Of a stretch of 64,000 nt of DNA, positions 35,561 through 60,200 are shown one piece after another. Under the pieces are notes generated by a model. That model worked only from the letters and a program-made list of their open reading frames with translations. It had not been told where the DNA came from and ran no database searches. The stretch is from the NCBI RefSeq assembly GCF_020085105.1, contig NC_058045.1, forward strand, positions 9,150,333-9,214,332, given 5' to 3'. This DNA comes from Siniperca chuatsi (lineage: Eukaryota; Chordata; Actinopteri; Centrarchiformes; Sinipercidae). Each line of letters opens with the position of its first letter. Position 1 is the stretch's first letter. Both the position numbers and the translations under genes were made by a program.

Positions 35561-38545
35561 ATGCTTGATCTTATTTCATCAGATCATGGGAGACTGGATC
35601 GTCCTGTCCTCAGCTTAAAGTTATACTGTACTGAAGCTCCAGTAATCCTCAGGGCAATGAGAATCCATATCATTAACACTGACCACGAGAGGTAACACAT
35701 TTACTAACGTCTGTAAATTATTCTGAGTGGACAAGAGACAGACATTTCATTGAGGATGAACTGATCGCACTTGTTTCTACAGTCTGTTGAGTAGAGGTGT
35801 TGTTTTGTCTGTTATTTACTCTTGGCACTATATGGTCCCGCTAGATATTCCAAACATGGTGGTGAGGGGATTTGGAGGCTATTGGGCAACTGTGGCTCAG
35901 GTTATTTATGGAAAAGAGGAGGAGATGAGCAGGCTGTAGAGTCTGCTTTCTTATTTTGAGTAACACATTTGTTCACAGTTGCTCCTTTACATCCACACAC
36001 TGCTTTGTTCATTATTTTTTACAAAACGTCTTTCTAGTAACTAACCAGAGATCTCTCAGGGAGTTCACACCTTTCGCACAATATCTTCGTCCTATGTCAA
36101 GCAGCTTTTCATTTCCACAGCACATGTTCTGCCACAAAACCCCGGCAAAGGAACTCATGTTACTCATGTTATTGCAGATACTAAACTCTGAGGTTTTGGT
36201 TCATTCTTCACTCCAGGTGGACTAACCTGGCCTCTTGCCACACACACTGATTCATTTATATGTTCTTCTGTGATAAGACTCTGTTCCCTCTGTTTATCCC
36301 ACAGGGAAGTAAATGCATTGATATTCTGCAAAGACATGTTCGATTACAGAATGTGCTAGAAACACTGTCTCTTGAGACTGCATCAATAGCAGGCTTTTCA
36401 GCATACATCACTAATACACCTGCCTCTTATTTATTTTTTTTTAATCTTTGAGGATATTTTATGCATCACACATGCAATGCTTTTGAGGAATCTGTGGATA
36501 TACCTTTTCTACATGGAATCAAGGTTGTTGATTGTTTCTGAAGCAAGACATTAACCACCCTCATATTGCTGAAGTTTGAGTGGGTGTGCTCTTAGTCAGG
36601 GTGTTTTTTAATTTACCTCTATAAATTCTTTCAAAAAATTATATACGCTTAAAATGGGAAATAAGATTTCCTAAATAGAAATAGCATCTCCTCATTAAAC
36701 AATTACTCCAGGAATATCTATTCCATCTACTCAATCTGGACTGCACCTTAATCCATCTTTTGTGAATGTTTGACTCTTGGGTGCCTAAAAAATGGACTGC
36801 TGTCTGAGTTGATCTGCTCTTAAATTCAGCTTCTCCTTATTCATCCTGTCCAGCTTACTCAATAATTCATCGTTTTACACAACTCATACCTTGTTCTCAT
36901 CTTCACATTTGACCCCTCTTTCATCATCCAGGTGAGATGTGGTTTCACAACTCAAGTATGTACAATGCCATTTTAAAGGAGTGAGATTACATATACAGCA
37001 TGTAACATTATTTGTTGTAGTTATTTACCAACCACGTATCTAATTATGAGTTTAAAGGACTAACTTTGTCTCTCTTAAAGTCTTTTATGCTGACAAGAAG
37101 CCACTCATTAGGAAAGCATGTCTTCACTCCAGTTGACCGAATACAGATCAAAGTGTCTAATTTATCCTTAAATGTCACCAATGACAGCAGGGTCATAGTT
37201 GGCTCAAAGCAGAGACATCCTCGTCAAAGGGAGTTTCAGTCATGAAAGGTGTTCTCAATAATGAAGAAGGTCCATTGGCAGTTGCTAGGCAACTCCATCA
37301 GCATTACTCTGGCAAGCCAAGGAGCACTGGTAGGGAGATTCAAAGGGTGAGCCATGCAGGGGTATTTTAGCATGTGGGAGAAATTGCGCAATTTGTCAAG
37401 GCATGCAGTGAGGTGTGTGTTATTCTTACCTCTTTATCACAGATTTTGATGGGGTTGTGGTGGTAGAGCAGATCAACATTCAGGGGGCGACAATGTCATA
37501 GCTATAGTTTTGCATCATTTACAGGGACATAACGCAGGCTTTCTCTTTGTGCCTCAGACAAGCCATGTGGTGTGGCAATGAAAGCGGAGAGGATGATTTG
37601 CCTGTTAACTTTTCTGTGAACGTGGAGATTGTAGGATACAATTGGTCATTTGAAGGCAGAGACAGTAGGGCTGAAAAATATATTGTTTCAGCCTTGATAT
37701 AGCAATGTATGCATATGGAATAAACATCTTACAAAGGATGCAATGTAATAAAGCAAATTGGGCTCACCATTATACACCGTGATATTTATTTTACTGCTTG
37801 AAAACTAGTAAAGTTTGCTTTTTAGTGACTTTATTTCATCTGACAATTAACATAATTTAGCCCAAAGCAAATATCTCATCACAATAATTCTGAGAGTGCA
37901 CTGAATAATTGAAATAAAAAAACAAGCTTACAAGTGTCTCATGGATTTTTGTATGAAACTTTACAATAAGACATTTTTTGCAAATTGAGATACAAATTTT
38001 TTAAACTGCATACTGTATATCTGGTAAAATTATATAACATCTTTAAAAAATTGCAACATAAATTGCAAAAAGAAAAAGGTTTGCCTGCATGAGTACCAAA
38101 CTTTCCCTTCTCCTTTTCCCTCCTGGGGTGCCTCTTCCTGCTGATAGTTACAGAAAAGGGAAAGTCTAGTGCCTCATACTAGTCCAAGTAGTATGTTTGA
38201 CAACAGAAGCCTGAACACATGCTGTGTTACCTTCACTGACCTCTGCAATCCTATGTATGCATGCCAATACAAGGGAATGTTGTCAAGGCTTCCCATATGT
38301 ATTGCAGACTGAAATGTAGCTATTCAGATTAGTACACTTTTCTAGTTCCAACCTGTCTGTGCCTTCCAAACACATAAGGAAGAAAGTGGGGGTGAGGAGA
38401 ACAAACTTCCTTACAATGTGATGCTGTCAAAGTATGGCTGCAGCATCTTTTTATTTGTTATCAATTAAGCTTGTTTATATTTAACTTTTCATGCAGCCAA
38501 AGTGATGTCTGTGAATTGCATGTTGTGTCTCACCAGCAGATAGAA
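35561..38545. other. Inferred tp53i11 intron, nothing recognised
   Basis: AT-rich sequence with chance frames under 90 codons. No clear repeat family member. Confidence 0.45.
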
Positions 38546-38712
38546 ATCCCAAATATATTAAATTTACTTAATATGAAAAAGAGAAGCAGTAAATCCTCAC
38601 TTTGAGACACCAGCAAGTGCTTAGTATTTTTTAATGGGTAAATGACTATATTGATTAACTAGTTAGAAAAATTCTGATCAATTAAACTGACTAATCTACT
38701 AATTGTTTCAGC
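38546..38712. repeat. Dispersed repeat family C, fragment
   Basis: AATATGAAAAAGAGAAGCAG then TAAATCCTCACTTTGAGACA corresponds to the central part of copy 3 (GACAAAGAAAAGGAGCAAAT); the right end has TTGATTAACTAGTT and CTAATTGTTTCAGCAC words. Confidence 0.55.
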
Positions 38713-39148
38713 ACAAAATCCAATAGATCAACAAAAGTTATTGCTGGGCTACTGTATTAGTGGGCTTTAGCATGTTAGGTGTTCATGATATTGCGTCCAC
38801 TCAATGAAGAATTTAAAAAAAAATTTTTGTTGCAATCTGTTCTCTTATTCAGCTTAGCTGTGCAGTTTGTCCTCTGTATAACAAAACCAACAGTATTTGT
38901 TTATATGATGCCTACCTTGTGATGATAGACCTCCTAATTCGCGGAAAACCGAGCACTTTGTGTTGTTTTCTGGTAGCACTGACAAAACTCTGTTAGATGT
39001 GCTGTCTTTATCTTTGAGAGAGTAGTTCAGTAATTGCTCTCGTTTTACTCCTCCAGAGAATTGCCCTGTGGAGTAGCCATCAATTTTGAAACGGGCTGTC
39101 CCATTGTGTATGGATGCACACATTTTTGTGCATGCCTTTTTGCTTCCA

Positions 39149-39169
39149 GTTGAACCACGGTGGTTCAAC
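39149..39169. repeat. Short palindrome with 10-base arms
   Basis: GTTGAACCAC, one central G, then GTGGTTCAAC. It could be a binding site for a dimeric factor or chance. Confidence 0.6.
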
Positions 39170-40433
39170 CAGGTTGCATTATTGAGTCGATGGTGATCTC
39201 TCTTGATTTGACTGTTGTTTGTCCCCATTGAGTCCTCTGGCTTTATTCATTAACATTGATCAATAGGACCACAGCAGTGTATCCTGCTATCACAGTTAAC
39301 AGCCAACATAGGTAGAAAAATACTAATAAATCACATGCAAATGTCATTTACAATTATTTCTAGTTTTATGCATTGAAGAAATGATTGTTTGAATGTTTAT
39401 ATCAGAAATTTTACTTGTTGATAATAATGGACTATATTCATTAAACAAATTAAAACCAAGTTATTAATAGTGGAAGACTATTACTACTAGAACAAATGCA
39501 GGAGAATGCACAGCTTCATTGTTAACGTTTGCAAAATGTAGCAGAGTTATTTTTTCACAATTCCTTGGTTATGAAATACCTTTTTTATTACTTGTAAAAC
39601 TAACAAAGCTGGCTGGCTGTGCAGTGTAGCTTTAGTCTGTTTTAATCACAGCAGCATGTGTGGATAAAAATAAGTCATGCTGACAGCTTAAATGAGGAAA
39701 CTGTGACAAACTAACATAAATGAAAGAAATTTAGATGATGAAATCATTGTTTGAATAAAGGCTGTTGAGTATTCATTTTAAACGAGACATGAATGTGTCT
39801 GTAGCCAAGATTAGGTTATATTGCTGTGTAGACAAAACATGCTGACATCAAAACCACCTTCCACTTAATGAGTTACATGTCGTCAGTGGAACTTGATCGA
39901 TATGTACAGTGAGACCCTCAGTCTTCAGAAAGCCAAGCTCCATTTATACGTCATGTATGTGTGTGTAAAGCAATAACCTGTGTCACTATCAGCTCCACTG
40001 GCTCTTTGAGCAGGCACCTGTGTCTGTTGGCCTTTCAGCAGACCTAGAGCACATCTGGCTCCTGCTTCCAGTCTGATTTAAGAGGAAGGTTTTATGGGTT
40101 GACTGTATTTGCTAGACCCATTTTATGTAATTGTGTTGCATAAGTTAAGTCCTCAGGGGGATTATTGGTACATTGGTAGATACCTCTTCCTGTCTGTGCT
40201 GTAGGGAGGTGTCTTCCGCAGAGCGAGGTGTAATAACAGAGGGAAGGCTACACTGAATTCTTACATAATTAGTCTGGAAACTCAAATTTAATATTTTCAT
40301 TCTTTTCTTTTTTCCCATCTTCTTTCCTACTTTTCTCTTTTTAATTTTTTCATTCATTTCCTCCAACAATACTACTATACACCCACTGCTTGCCTACTTC
40401 TCTTTCCACTTCTTTGTCAGGTGTGTGTGCACC

Positions 40434-52351
<11,918 letters not shown>

Positions 52352-53580
52352 GCTGACTGTGTGATGCTTCCAGGGAGGGGACAGCTGAGCACAGATCACA
52401 AACGTGGGGTCAGAAGGTTTGGAATATCATTTAATTGGGGCTTGGAGCATTACCTTGCCAGTGGATGCCCCCTTCCATATTCAACAAATGAGCACAGTCT
52501 CACATTCCAGACTCTACAACAAAAACAAGAAACCTCATAGTGAAAGTGAATTACTCTTTCACTGGGCTGTGAGGTCAAGCCCCTCTTGACACACGTCCCT
52601 CCTTTGTGCAGTTCTGAGTGCTGTCATTATAAAGAAGAAGCTAGCAGTTTGTAGTGCATTGCGTTCTTGTGTCACCTAGTTATATGATTTAATATGTACA
52701 GTACAGCGTAATTTCAAACATCCGACTATGTTCATGTACAGCTACATGATTTCCAGATTTCGTATTTAGTGTTATCTGATTTTAAAAAGTTGCATCTTGA
52801 CACCACTTCTTAATCACACTCAAGGATCACGAGTTTGTGCTATAATGTGTTCCCTGTTTGATGCTGGTGATGTCATCTCATACTGTATGTATGCTGAAGT
52901 GAAGCCTGAATATCTGTGCTCTAGCATGATTCTCTGACAGCTCTCCAGTAAACACATTAGATGGATAAATGATTAACTCTGCTTAGTGTAAGATTCAGGT
53001 GCAGTCAGATAAGCTAAACTTAGCACACTGAGGAGACGCCTAAAGGTCAGTTTTTACCCTCAGTCATGCCCATCAATCATATTCAGATTTAGACTACCCA
53101 AAAAGAAATGCTGAATCTAAACATTTTTCAGGGATGAAGTGATGTTTTTTTTTTTAATTCCTTGAGGGATCAGTCAAGAAGTTCTACCAAAGTGAATAGG
53201 AATTGTTTTGTACAGAATATTTACACTACTGAGATTAATAAATGTAATGTAGATAAATGCACATGTGAACTGACTCATAGAAGAGAAACAGTGTAGTTCT
53301 CTCCTTGTTGTGTGTGCACTGGTAGGCAGGACTTCAGCCTGAGAGATTTTACAGAAAGTATTTAACATTCTGACCTTTACTGTAAAGCTAGTGTCACAAG
53401 CCGAGCATGTCAGTGTGCAGGGCAAACACACCTGAGCTGGTTCCTCTTTAGTGATGTAGCACAGTTTTTTACATACACCATATCCTTAGCCTTGCCTTAA
53501 AACTACTTAAAAGAACAGTCATCAACACTGCATCCAACCTGTATATATGTAAATAAAAGTATTTACAAGTATGTGGTGTT
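52352..53580 (+). other. tp53i11: tp53i11 3' UTR with candidate polyadenylation signal
   Basis: About 1.2 kb of non-coding, AT-rich sequence follows the stop. An AATAAA hexamer lies at 53552-53557, followed within 25 bases by a GT-rich stretch (GTATGTGGTGTTCTTGTG), the usual arrangement of a cleavage site. A second AATAAA at 54727-54732 could serve a longer isoform. The 3' end is inferred; no transcript data are available here. Confidence 0.6.
53552..53557 (+). terminator. tp53i11: Candidate poly(A) signal AATAAA for tp53i11
   Basis: Canonical hexamer about 1.2 kb after the stop codon with a GT-rich element directly downstream. It is the first AATAAA after the stop with such a downstream element. 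Confidence 0.55.
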
Positions 53581-54811
53581 CTTGTGAACCGAACAGGGAA
53601 CTTGTTCAGTATTAGTTAAATGATTTTCAAAGGTTGATCTTTCTCTTGGCTTGTCTTATTTTGTACCTATTTAAGCGACATTTGTGTTTTTGACGTCTTG
53701 CATGCAATATAATCCAGCAAAGGAAATAGCTCAAACTGTGTAGCAAGCTGCCACCAACTTAATGGTGGTGAATAGATGCATTAGCTAAAAATGGCAAAAA
53801 GCCTAAAAAGGAAATTTTAATTTAGAAAGCAGTTAAACTACATGTCCTTTAAAACAGATATAACCCAACACTTGACAGTTTTCACCCATTCGGTAAGTTC
53901 AATAAATGTTCTACCTCCCAATACGCCGTCAGGTAAGCTCAGTGTTTCAGAGCTACGTCAGCTATGCTAATTTGTCAACTCTGATCTCTGCAACTCACTC
54001 TTCAGCACCAAAGGCCAGACACTCTAAAGATAGTCGACTGATTTTTGTAAATTTTACGTGAAACATACTGTGGGTCTCCTCCAAAGGTGGTCCATATTGT
54101 TGCAAATGACCATGTTCAGTCCTGCTCTAGCAGGGAGTGGTCCTGAGGTCAGAGTGATTGAGGGTTTGCAGTTGCAGTCCAGCGCTGAAGGCAGATGGGC
54201 TTGTTACTTGGGTGAGTTTTCAGTTCAGATAGGGAACGTGAAACATGGGTGAGGTCTCCCGTACTCCTGAAACATTGTAATTATCCCTTTTCCAGTGTTT
54301 AATTAGATGCAGCTCTCCCGAGTGACATTGTGTGCCCCAACCTACTGCTCTGTCCTGACTAGCATGGTAATTATGGAGTTCAAGAAAAATGTCATTCCAT
54401 TTCCGTCGATACTACAGGCCTCAAATCATCAGCCTTGTGAAATGTTCAAAGGTCTGTAAAGCAGGTTATTTTAGGAGAGATGGGCAGAAGAAGGGAGGCA
54501 AAGAAATAGCTTTCATCCTCCGGGTTCTCTGACGCAAATTAGTCAAAATATTACATTGGTAAATTGAGCTATTCATTCCCTCTGATGTAGATCCATCATA
54601 CTGTTTGTACTGTTGTGAATAGCATACCAGGTCAAACTGTTTCAAGTTGTAGCATTGTGTTTTTATGTATATATGTGCTATATTGTACCTCAAAAATGAA
54701 TTATGGATTTCCACTGTTTAGTTTGAAATAAAGGACACTATTGTTTATTTTGAAGACTTCAAAGGTGATGTAAACATCTTTGTTCCCTGTCCTTTCTGAT
54801 AGAAATATAAA

Positions 54812-54912
54812 TGGCTGCAACAAACGATTATTTTTATTATTAATTAATCTGCCAATTATTTTCTAAATTAATCAATTGTTTGGTCTATAAAATGTCAGAA
54901 AACTATATGTAC

Positions 54913-54946
<34 letters not shown>

Positions 54947-55215
54947 CATGTATACTACAAGAAATTGTTCACAATTTCCTTAAGACCAATGTGATATCTT
55001 AAAGTTGCTTGTTTTTTCTGACCAACAGTCTAAAACCCAAAGGTATTCAGTTTACTGTCACATATGACAAAGAAAAGGAGCAAATCCTCACTTTTGAAAA
55101 CATGGAACCAGAGATTGTTAGGCTTTTTTTTAAAAATTGATTAAAACGAGTAATCAGTTATCAGAGTAGTTGCTGATTAGTAGATTCATTGATCGTCAGA
55201 AGATTAATCATTTCA
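54812..55215. repeat. Dispersed repeat family C, copy 3, between tp53i11 and cd82
   Basis: GGCTGCAACAAACGATTATT at the left, TTTGGTCTATAAAATGTCAG, then a (GT)n/(GTAT)n tract, CTGACCAACAGTCTAAAACC and a GATTCATTGATCGTCAGAAG end. The microsatellite has grown inside the element. Confidence 0.7.
54913..54953. repeat. (GT)n(GTAT)n microsatellite inside a family C repeat
   Basis: TG units followed by TATG units, within the repeat copy at 54812-55215. Confidence 0.9.
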
Positions 55216-56489
55216 GAAATATACATTTCCTGCTAGATACTGGTGCCCACAACTTAATATCACCAAAATGAAATGGCATTGTGAGGTAATTGTATCACTT
55301 ACGGAGTAGCTACATGGAACATCAATTGTCTACTGGATTGATAATGTATTAATCTCATGTAATAAATTAAATTAAAAAAGTTGACAGATCAACCTGAAAT
55401 ACCAGAAATACATAACTTACACATTGGGAATCATAAGGTTGAGAAAGACTTACCACTCAATCAAAACATCCAGTGTAACTCCACTCATGTTTTCTCTGTG
55501 AGATGAGCCTGAGTGTGCTTTAAACTTTAAAGGGGGAGACTTTCATTTTTAGGCGCAGCCGCGAACAGGATACCTTCCTGCAGTAATCTTGAAAGTGGAG
55601 AGCCTTCAGCAAAATGTCCTGTTAAATTCAACAAAACATATCACTCAACAAAACAGAACCCACAGCTTTGTTCTAACGTGTGTCAACACAAAAAGCAAGA
55701 GTTGTTAGGTAATCTCACCCTTTGTTTAGTGTTTTCTGTTTGGGAGGTGTTGAACTTGTCATAACTTGATTATCGTCAGGTCTGCACACAGATCGTTTCT
55801 GTGAATTTAAATGAAACTACCTTGTGTAGTCTACCACATATTCCTGCCTAACTTTTCCCATCCCCGGTGCTCGCTCTCCTTTACACACACATTGGGCAAG
55901 GAGTGAAAAGGGGGATTGTGTGGCACAGGAAATGTGTGTGTGGTTCGGGTGTTTTATAGGCAAGAAGCTTCCATGTGTCCCTGTGTATGCATTCTCCCCA
56001 TACTTTCCACTTTATATACTGAGTCCTGGTTTATTTCTTAAGGCATGGTGGTAAACAAGATTTTGGAATGGCTTACAATGGATCATTTAAAAGGCAATCT
56101 AAAACAGTTTTCAGGTTTACCCAGGAACAGTTTATGATCAACATACATGTAAATATAACCGTTTGATTATCTTCAGGGATAATTTGCATTATGTTATGAG
56201 CTCTGCCTAATGTTGCTGCCCACATTTCACATCAGCTGATAACTGTTATTATAGTTGACTGCACCTGCAGTAAAGTGATACAAAGCAATGTCTGGCAGAA
56301 ATTAATGTCTGCTGATTATTTTTCGCATCAGAATATGTGATGTTTTAACAGTATGCCTTTTGTTTAGATGAGGAAGTAATTATCTTATTTTAACAACAAC
56401 AAATAACAACTCGCCATGTTGAGATTATGACATTATCATTGTTTTGTAAAAGCTCACCCGCTAATGAAGTAGGCTACTCAGTTGTCACA
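55216..56489. other. Intergenic gap between tp53i11 and cd82, nothing recognised
   Basis: AT-rich sequence without exon-like or tetraspanin-like frames; in particular nothing resembling TSPAN18. Confidence 0.5.
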
Positions 56490-57250
56490 AGAAAATGCAC
56501 CTGTACGGCCTCGAAGACCATCTGTACAGTTGTTGGGCTGTGCGGGGCAGGAGAGGGTTAATGTCTGCCACACTGTAGGGGTGTGAACATTTTCCCAGAC
56601 GTGCACACATCTTGTTTCTCATCGGAGACAGTTTAATCACACAGACCGAAGAAGAAGACGGGCGACCCTTCAGCCAACTGTTACCAACTCTGCAGAATTA
56701 GTGAAAGTAAGTTTTAGCTAGCGTTAATCGTGTTTACACGTATCTAGCTAGTAATAATTTAACATGAACTTACGCTGGAATATGTAAAGTTGCCGTTGTT
56801 AGTTAGCCGCCATCTACTTTACCTGTAGAAAACTTTGTCTAGCTCCAGAAAAACCGTTAATGACATAATTTCTAGATACTAAACTAACAGAAAATTAACT
56901 AACACGTTACAGCCGATAGTCAGCTAACGTTACGTCAGTTTATTGTTGACGTTAACGTTTCGTTAAGCTAACGTTTCTTAACGTTCAGTAAAGTCTTTGA
57001 AATGATTGACCAAACTGGTTCATTTGTTTAGATAATCTTCGTCGAAGTGTTGAGTTTCTGAAATAAATGAACGAAATGGTGACATTTTGTCAACTTTAGT
57101 GTCAGGTCATCCTCTTAAGTGTCGTTGAAAGAAAGAACTTAGAAAAGCAACCTGTCTGCCATCGTAACTTTGTAACGTTATGGAGTTATCTGTTAACGCC
57201 GGTATAACGCCTTAAACATGTTGTTGCATTAATATTATGATGTATATTGA
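56490..57250. promoter_or_regulatory. Probable cd82 promoter and AACGTT-rich block in proximal intron 1
   Basis: A GC-richer stretch (GTGCGGGGCAGGAG near 56540) precedes the inferred exon. Downstream, 56889-57300 is dense in ACGTT/AACGT words, five of them within about 65 bases between 56920 and 56995. CpGs are otherwise rare in this AT-rich region, so the block looks protected from CpG decay, as active promoters are. Confidence 0.5.
56580..56706 (+). other. cd82: Probable non-coding first exon of cd82 (start uncertain)
   Basis: A stretch with modest CpG content (CACAGACCGAAGAAGAAGAC, GGGCGACC) ends GTGAAA before a consensus donor GTAAGT at 56707. The cd82 ATG exon begins at an acceptor, so an upstream untranslated exon is required, and tetraspanin genes usually have one. 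The intron would be about 5.1 kb. The 5' edge is not resolved. Confidence 0.55.
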
Positions 57251-60200
57251 GTTATTTCTGTGCTGTTGGTCTTCTCTCATAAGCAAACGTTAAAGCAGAT
57301 TCCAAGTGGTCCCAAAAATGAAGGACTTCCAGGATTAGCTTTACTTCCATGGGTCCCAACATATGGCGAAATAGTGAAATGTCATTATTTCACTTAATAG
57401 AAGTATTATAGCCCACTTAGAGAATGTACAGTGTGTCATGATAACTGTCCTCATCACAGGGTCCATTGTCTCAACTTTAAAGTGTATTTTAGCCTCCCTG
57501 GAGACTTTGTCCTGAGTGATGGCGCCATCATCGCCATTTGATAAAGTGTATTACCAAAATATTTTGGATATTGTATGCTAAAACAACATGAAAATGTTGG
57601 ACTAGGTTTGATGCCCCTCGAATTGCACTCTTTAGCAAAAGCCCTGGTTATTTACAGCTGTATTCTGTAATGTTACTTCTCTGCACAATTCTTATACAAG
57701 AAAGCTGCCAGAGAGGGTTCTGTGGGACTCAAACTTATTTTTGCTAGGATATGTGCGTGTCTAAGAGGACTTGACAGGAAAAAGGTTGTGAGCTGTATGG
57801 AGGCATTTCTGTTGCAAAACTTAAAAAAAGAAGCAATGACTAAGAGGCCTATACCCACCACATTTGGGGAAACATCCAATTACCACATTTCCCTTGAATT
57901 AGTTGAAAGCTTTTTAGCAATATTGTGGTTTACAAGCAGAAATAAATGTCTGAGCAGGCACACCAAGTGGAGAAAGCTAAATTAATTCTCAAATCTGCTC
58001 TTACAGTTTTAACTATGGGTAGATTCATAAATTATTCAGTGACAGACTTTGAAATGGTAATTTGTAAATTTTTGGGAGTTTGCTTTTGAGTTTGGTGAAA
58101 TGTCCCAATTGGCCACCATCACCATTCAACTAGCCATGTATTTGGCAGCTGCATGTCACGTTTATGAACTGCAGTATACCACTGTATTACAAAGTCTTTA
58201 ATGGTTCATATACCCCGAGGATGTGTCTTGAAAAGCCACTGTAGCGCACTGTGGGTGAGTTGTTTGTTGCTGTGTATGATGCCGCAACTTCACGCTGCTA
58301 TTAGTGAATGAAGCCTCATATTGCTGGTTTTGTTGCAGCTATTGATGATGCACAAATTATGCTTCAAGAGGTTAATAGAGTGGTATTTGCATCACTTATG
58401 AAACTGGAGCAAAGTTTTTTCTGTGATTTAAATCAGCCAAAAAAAAAAATCCAAAAGATTTACCCTGCTGCTGAGATCTGATGTTTTCATCTTATCACCA
58501 AAGCCACAGCTTTAGCTGGTCAAAGGCAATCTTAAGTCATTTTGCCTCTGGTAAATTGTAGTAGTTGTCATTATTTTTTGTATAAAGATTAAATGATTAA
58601 AAAGATGATAATATCAAGTAGTAGTAGGTCAAGACAAGTTGTGTTGTGTTTAGTCTTGTTGCCACACATGCTTCATCACTTCCACTGAATGGTGGGAAGT
58701 TACCTGGCACTGAACCCATGTGGGGGATTTCACCCCTTTAATGTCATACAGTATGAGTCCCATCAATGCTAAATGGGAAATCCCACAGAATTTGTTAAGG
58801 CTTATGAACTTATGAAGCAACTCAACTTATGAAACATTGTCTAGACTACAGATTTTGCATGACCCAGATGAATGAAAACCTTTATAGACATAAACATTAT
58901 TTTGATAATGAAAATTATCATTACTAGCGGCCTAGTCCCTTGCAAGCTGCAATAACACTCATAAAACTGAATTCACACCAATAGCTGTTTTTAGAAATGT
59001 ATATATGGTGAAGTTGTTTTCACAGTTTAGTCACCAAAATGCCACTGTAGACAATGAGCTACATCCTGCTGTACTGAGGGATAAATTACATTGTTGCAGA
59101 CATTAAAGCAGGACACTGGCATGGTATTAAGGGCTTTAGTACCAGGATGGTGTGGGCAGGTTCATGCCAGCGTGATGGCCTCACAGATGTGTAAATGGGT
59201 CATATATGAATATGATAGGAGGTTTTGGTAGATGGATGTTGGCAGATCGCCTCACTTGTGTACCACAGGGCTGCAGTTGATCCATGCTGGGTCCATTACA
59301 GACACAGTTGATGCCATCTGCCACTAATGTTGTCTACATAATCTGTATCTCCCCATGTTTTGTACTGGCTCTTTGTACAATATACAAACACTAATTTCTA
59401 TTGAACACTTCCTTTAGTGCACCCCACTAACACTGTTTGATGGTGATCACACCTTATGCCAAACCACAGGGGCTGCGAAGGGGAAAAAATGGCTGAATGA
59501 GGTCACAGAGTTTGGAAAGTTCAGGTGACTAGCTGTTATGTTATAGTTATAATGGCGCTGTTTCATGGAATTGCCGTTTGGCTCTTCTTTGAATTTCCAT
59601 CGCACTTTCCAGTCCTTACTTTCACCTAGGAACAGACAGTATGATTCGGTTTGTCTACGTAAGTTGAGAAAAAGTAAACCTATAAAATGGCCACACCGCT
59701 TACAGTGTCTGCTCAATGTATGAGTTTGCATGGAAGTTCTGCAAAATTGAGTATATTTATGGTTTGGTTTGACTCTGCTGCAAACCTCAGTATGGTCAGT
59801 TGGCTGCTTCAGAATGAATTAGGCTGGGTCTGTTAGCCTATTTAATTTATTGTTTGTAAAATATAATAAGTAGCATTGAGGCATTGTTAGGAATTTGTTT
59901 TTGGATGGACAGGGCTCAGTTAACAAACAACGGTTGTCATAACTAAACCTTTTTTAATCCGCACTGCTGCTCACCATCAAGACCAGCAATCTCCTTTAAG
60001 GATTATCTACTTTGCAGGGGTATCTGCTGTGTGGTTTGGGCTTTATACTGTGTACAGTTTTGTAAACAGGTGTAGTTATTTTTATATATGCTGTTGCATA
60101 TTTAAATTAGGCTATAATATTTATATATTACATAAATATATATTTCCTGTTGTCGTGATGCATATAGCAGCATCTAGCAGTCAGATGTGACTGTGAGAGA

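Noticed and set aside
38854-39228. 124-codon open frame on the - strand
   Set aside because: Polar translation without recognisable domain, no exon signals at its ends and no partner exons nearby. It may be a relic of an unrecognised element, but I cannot support a gene.
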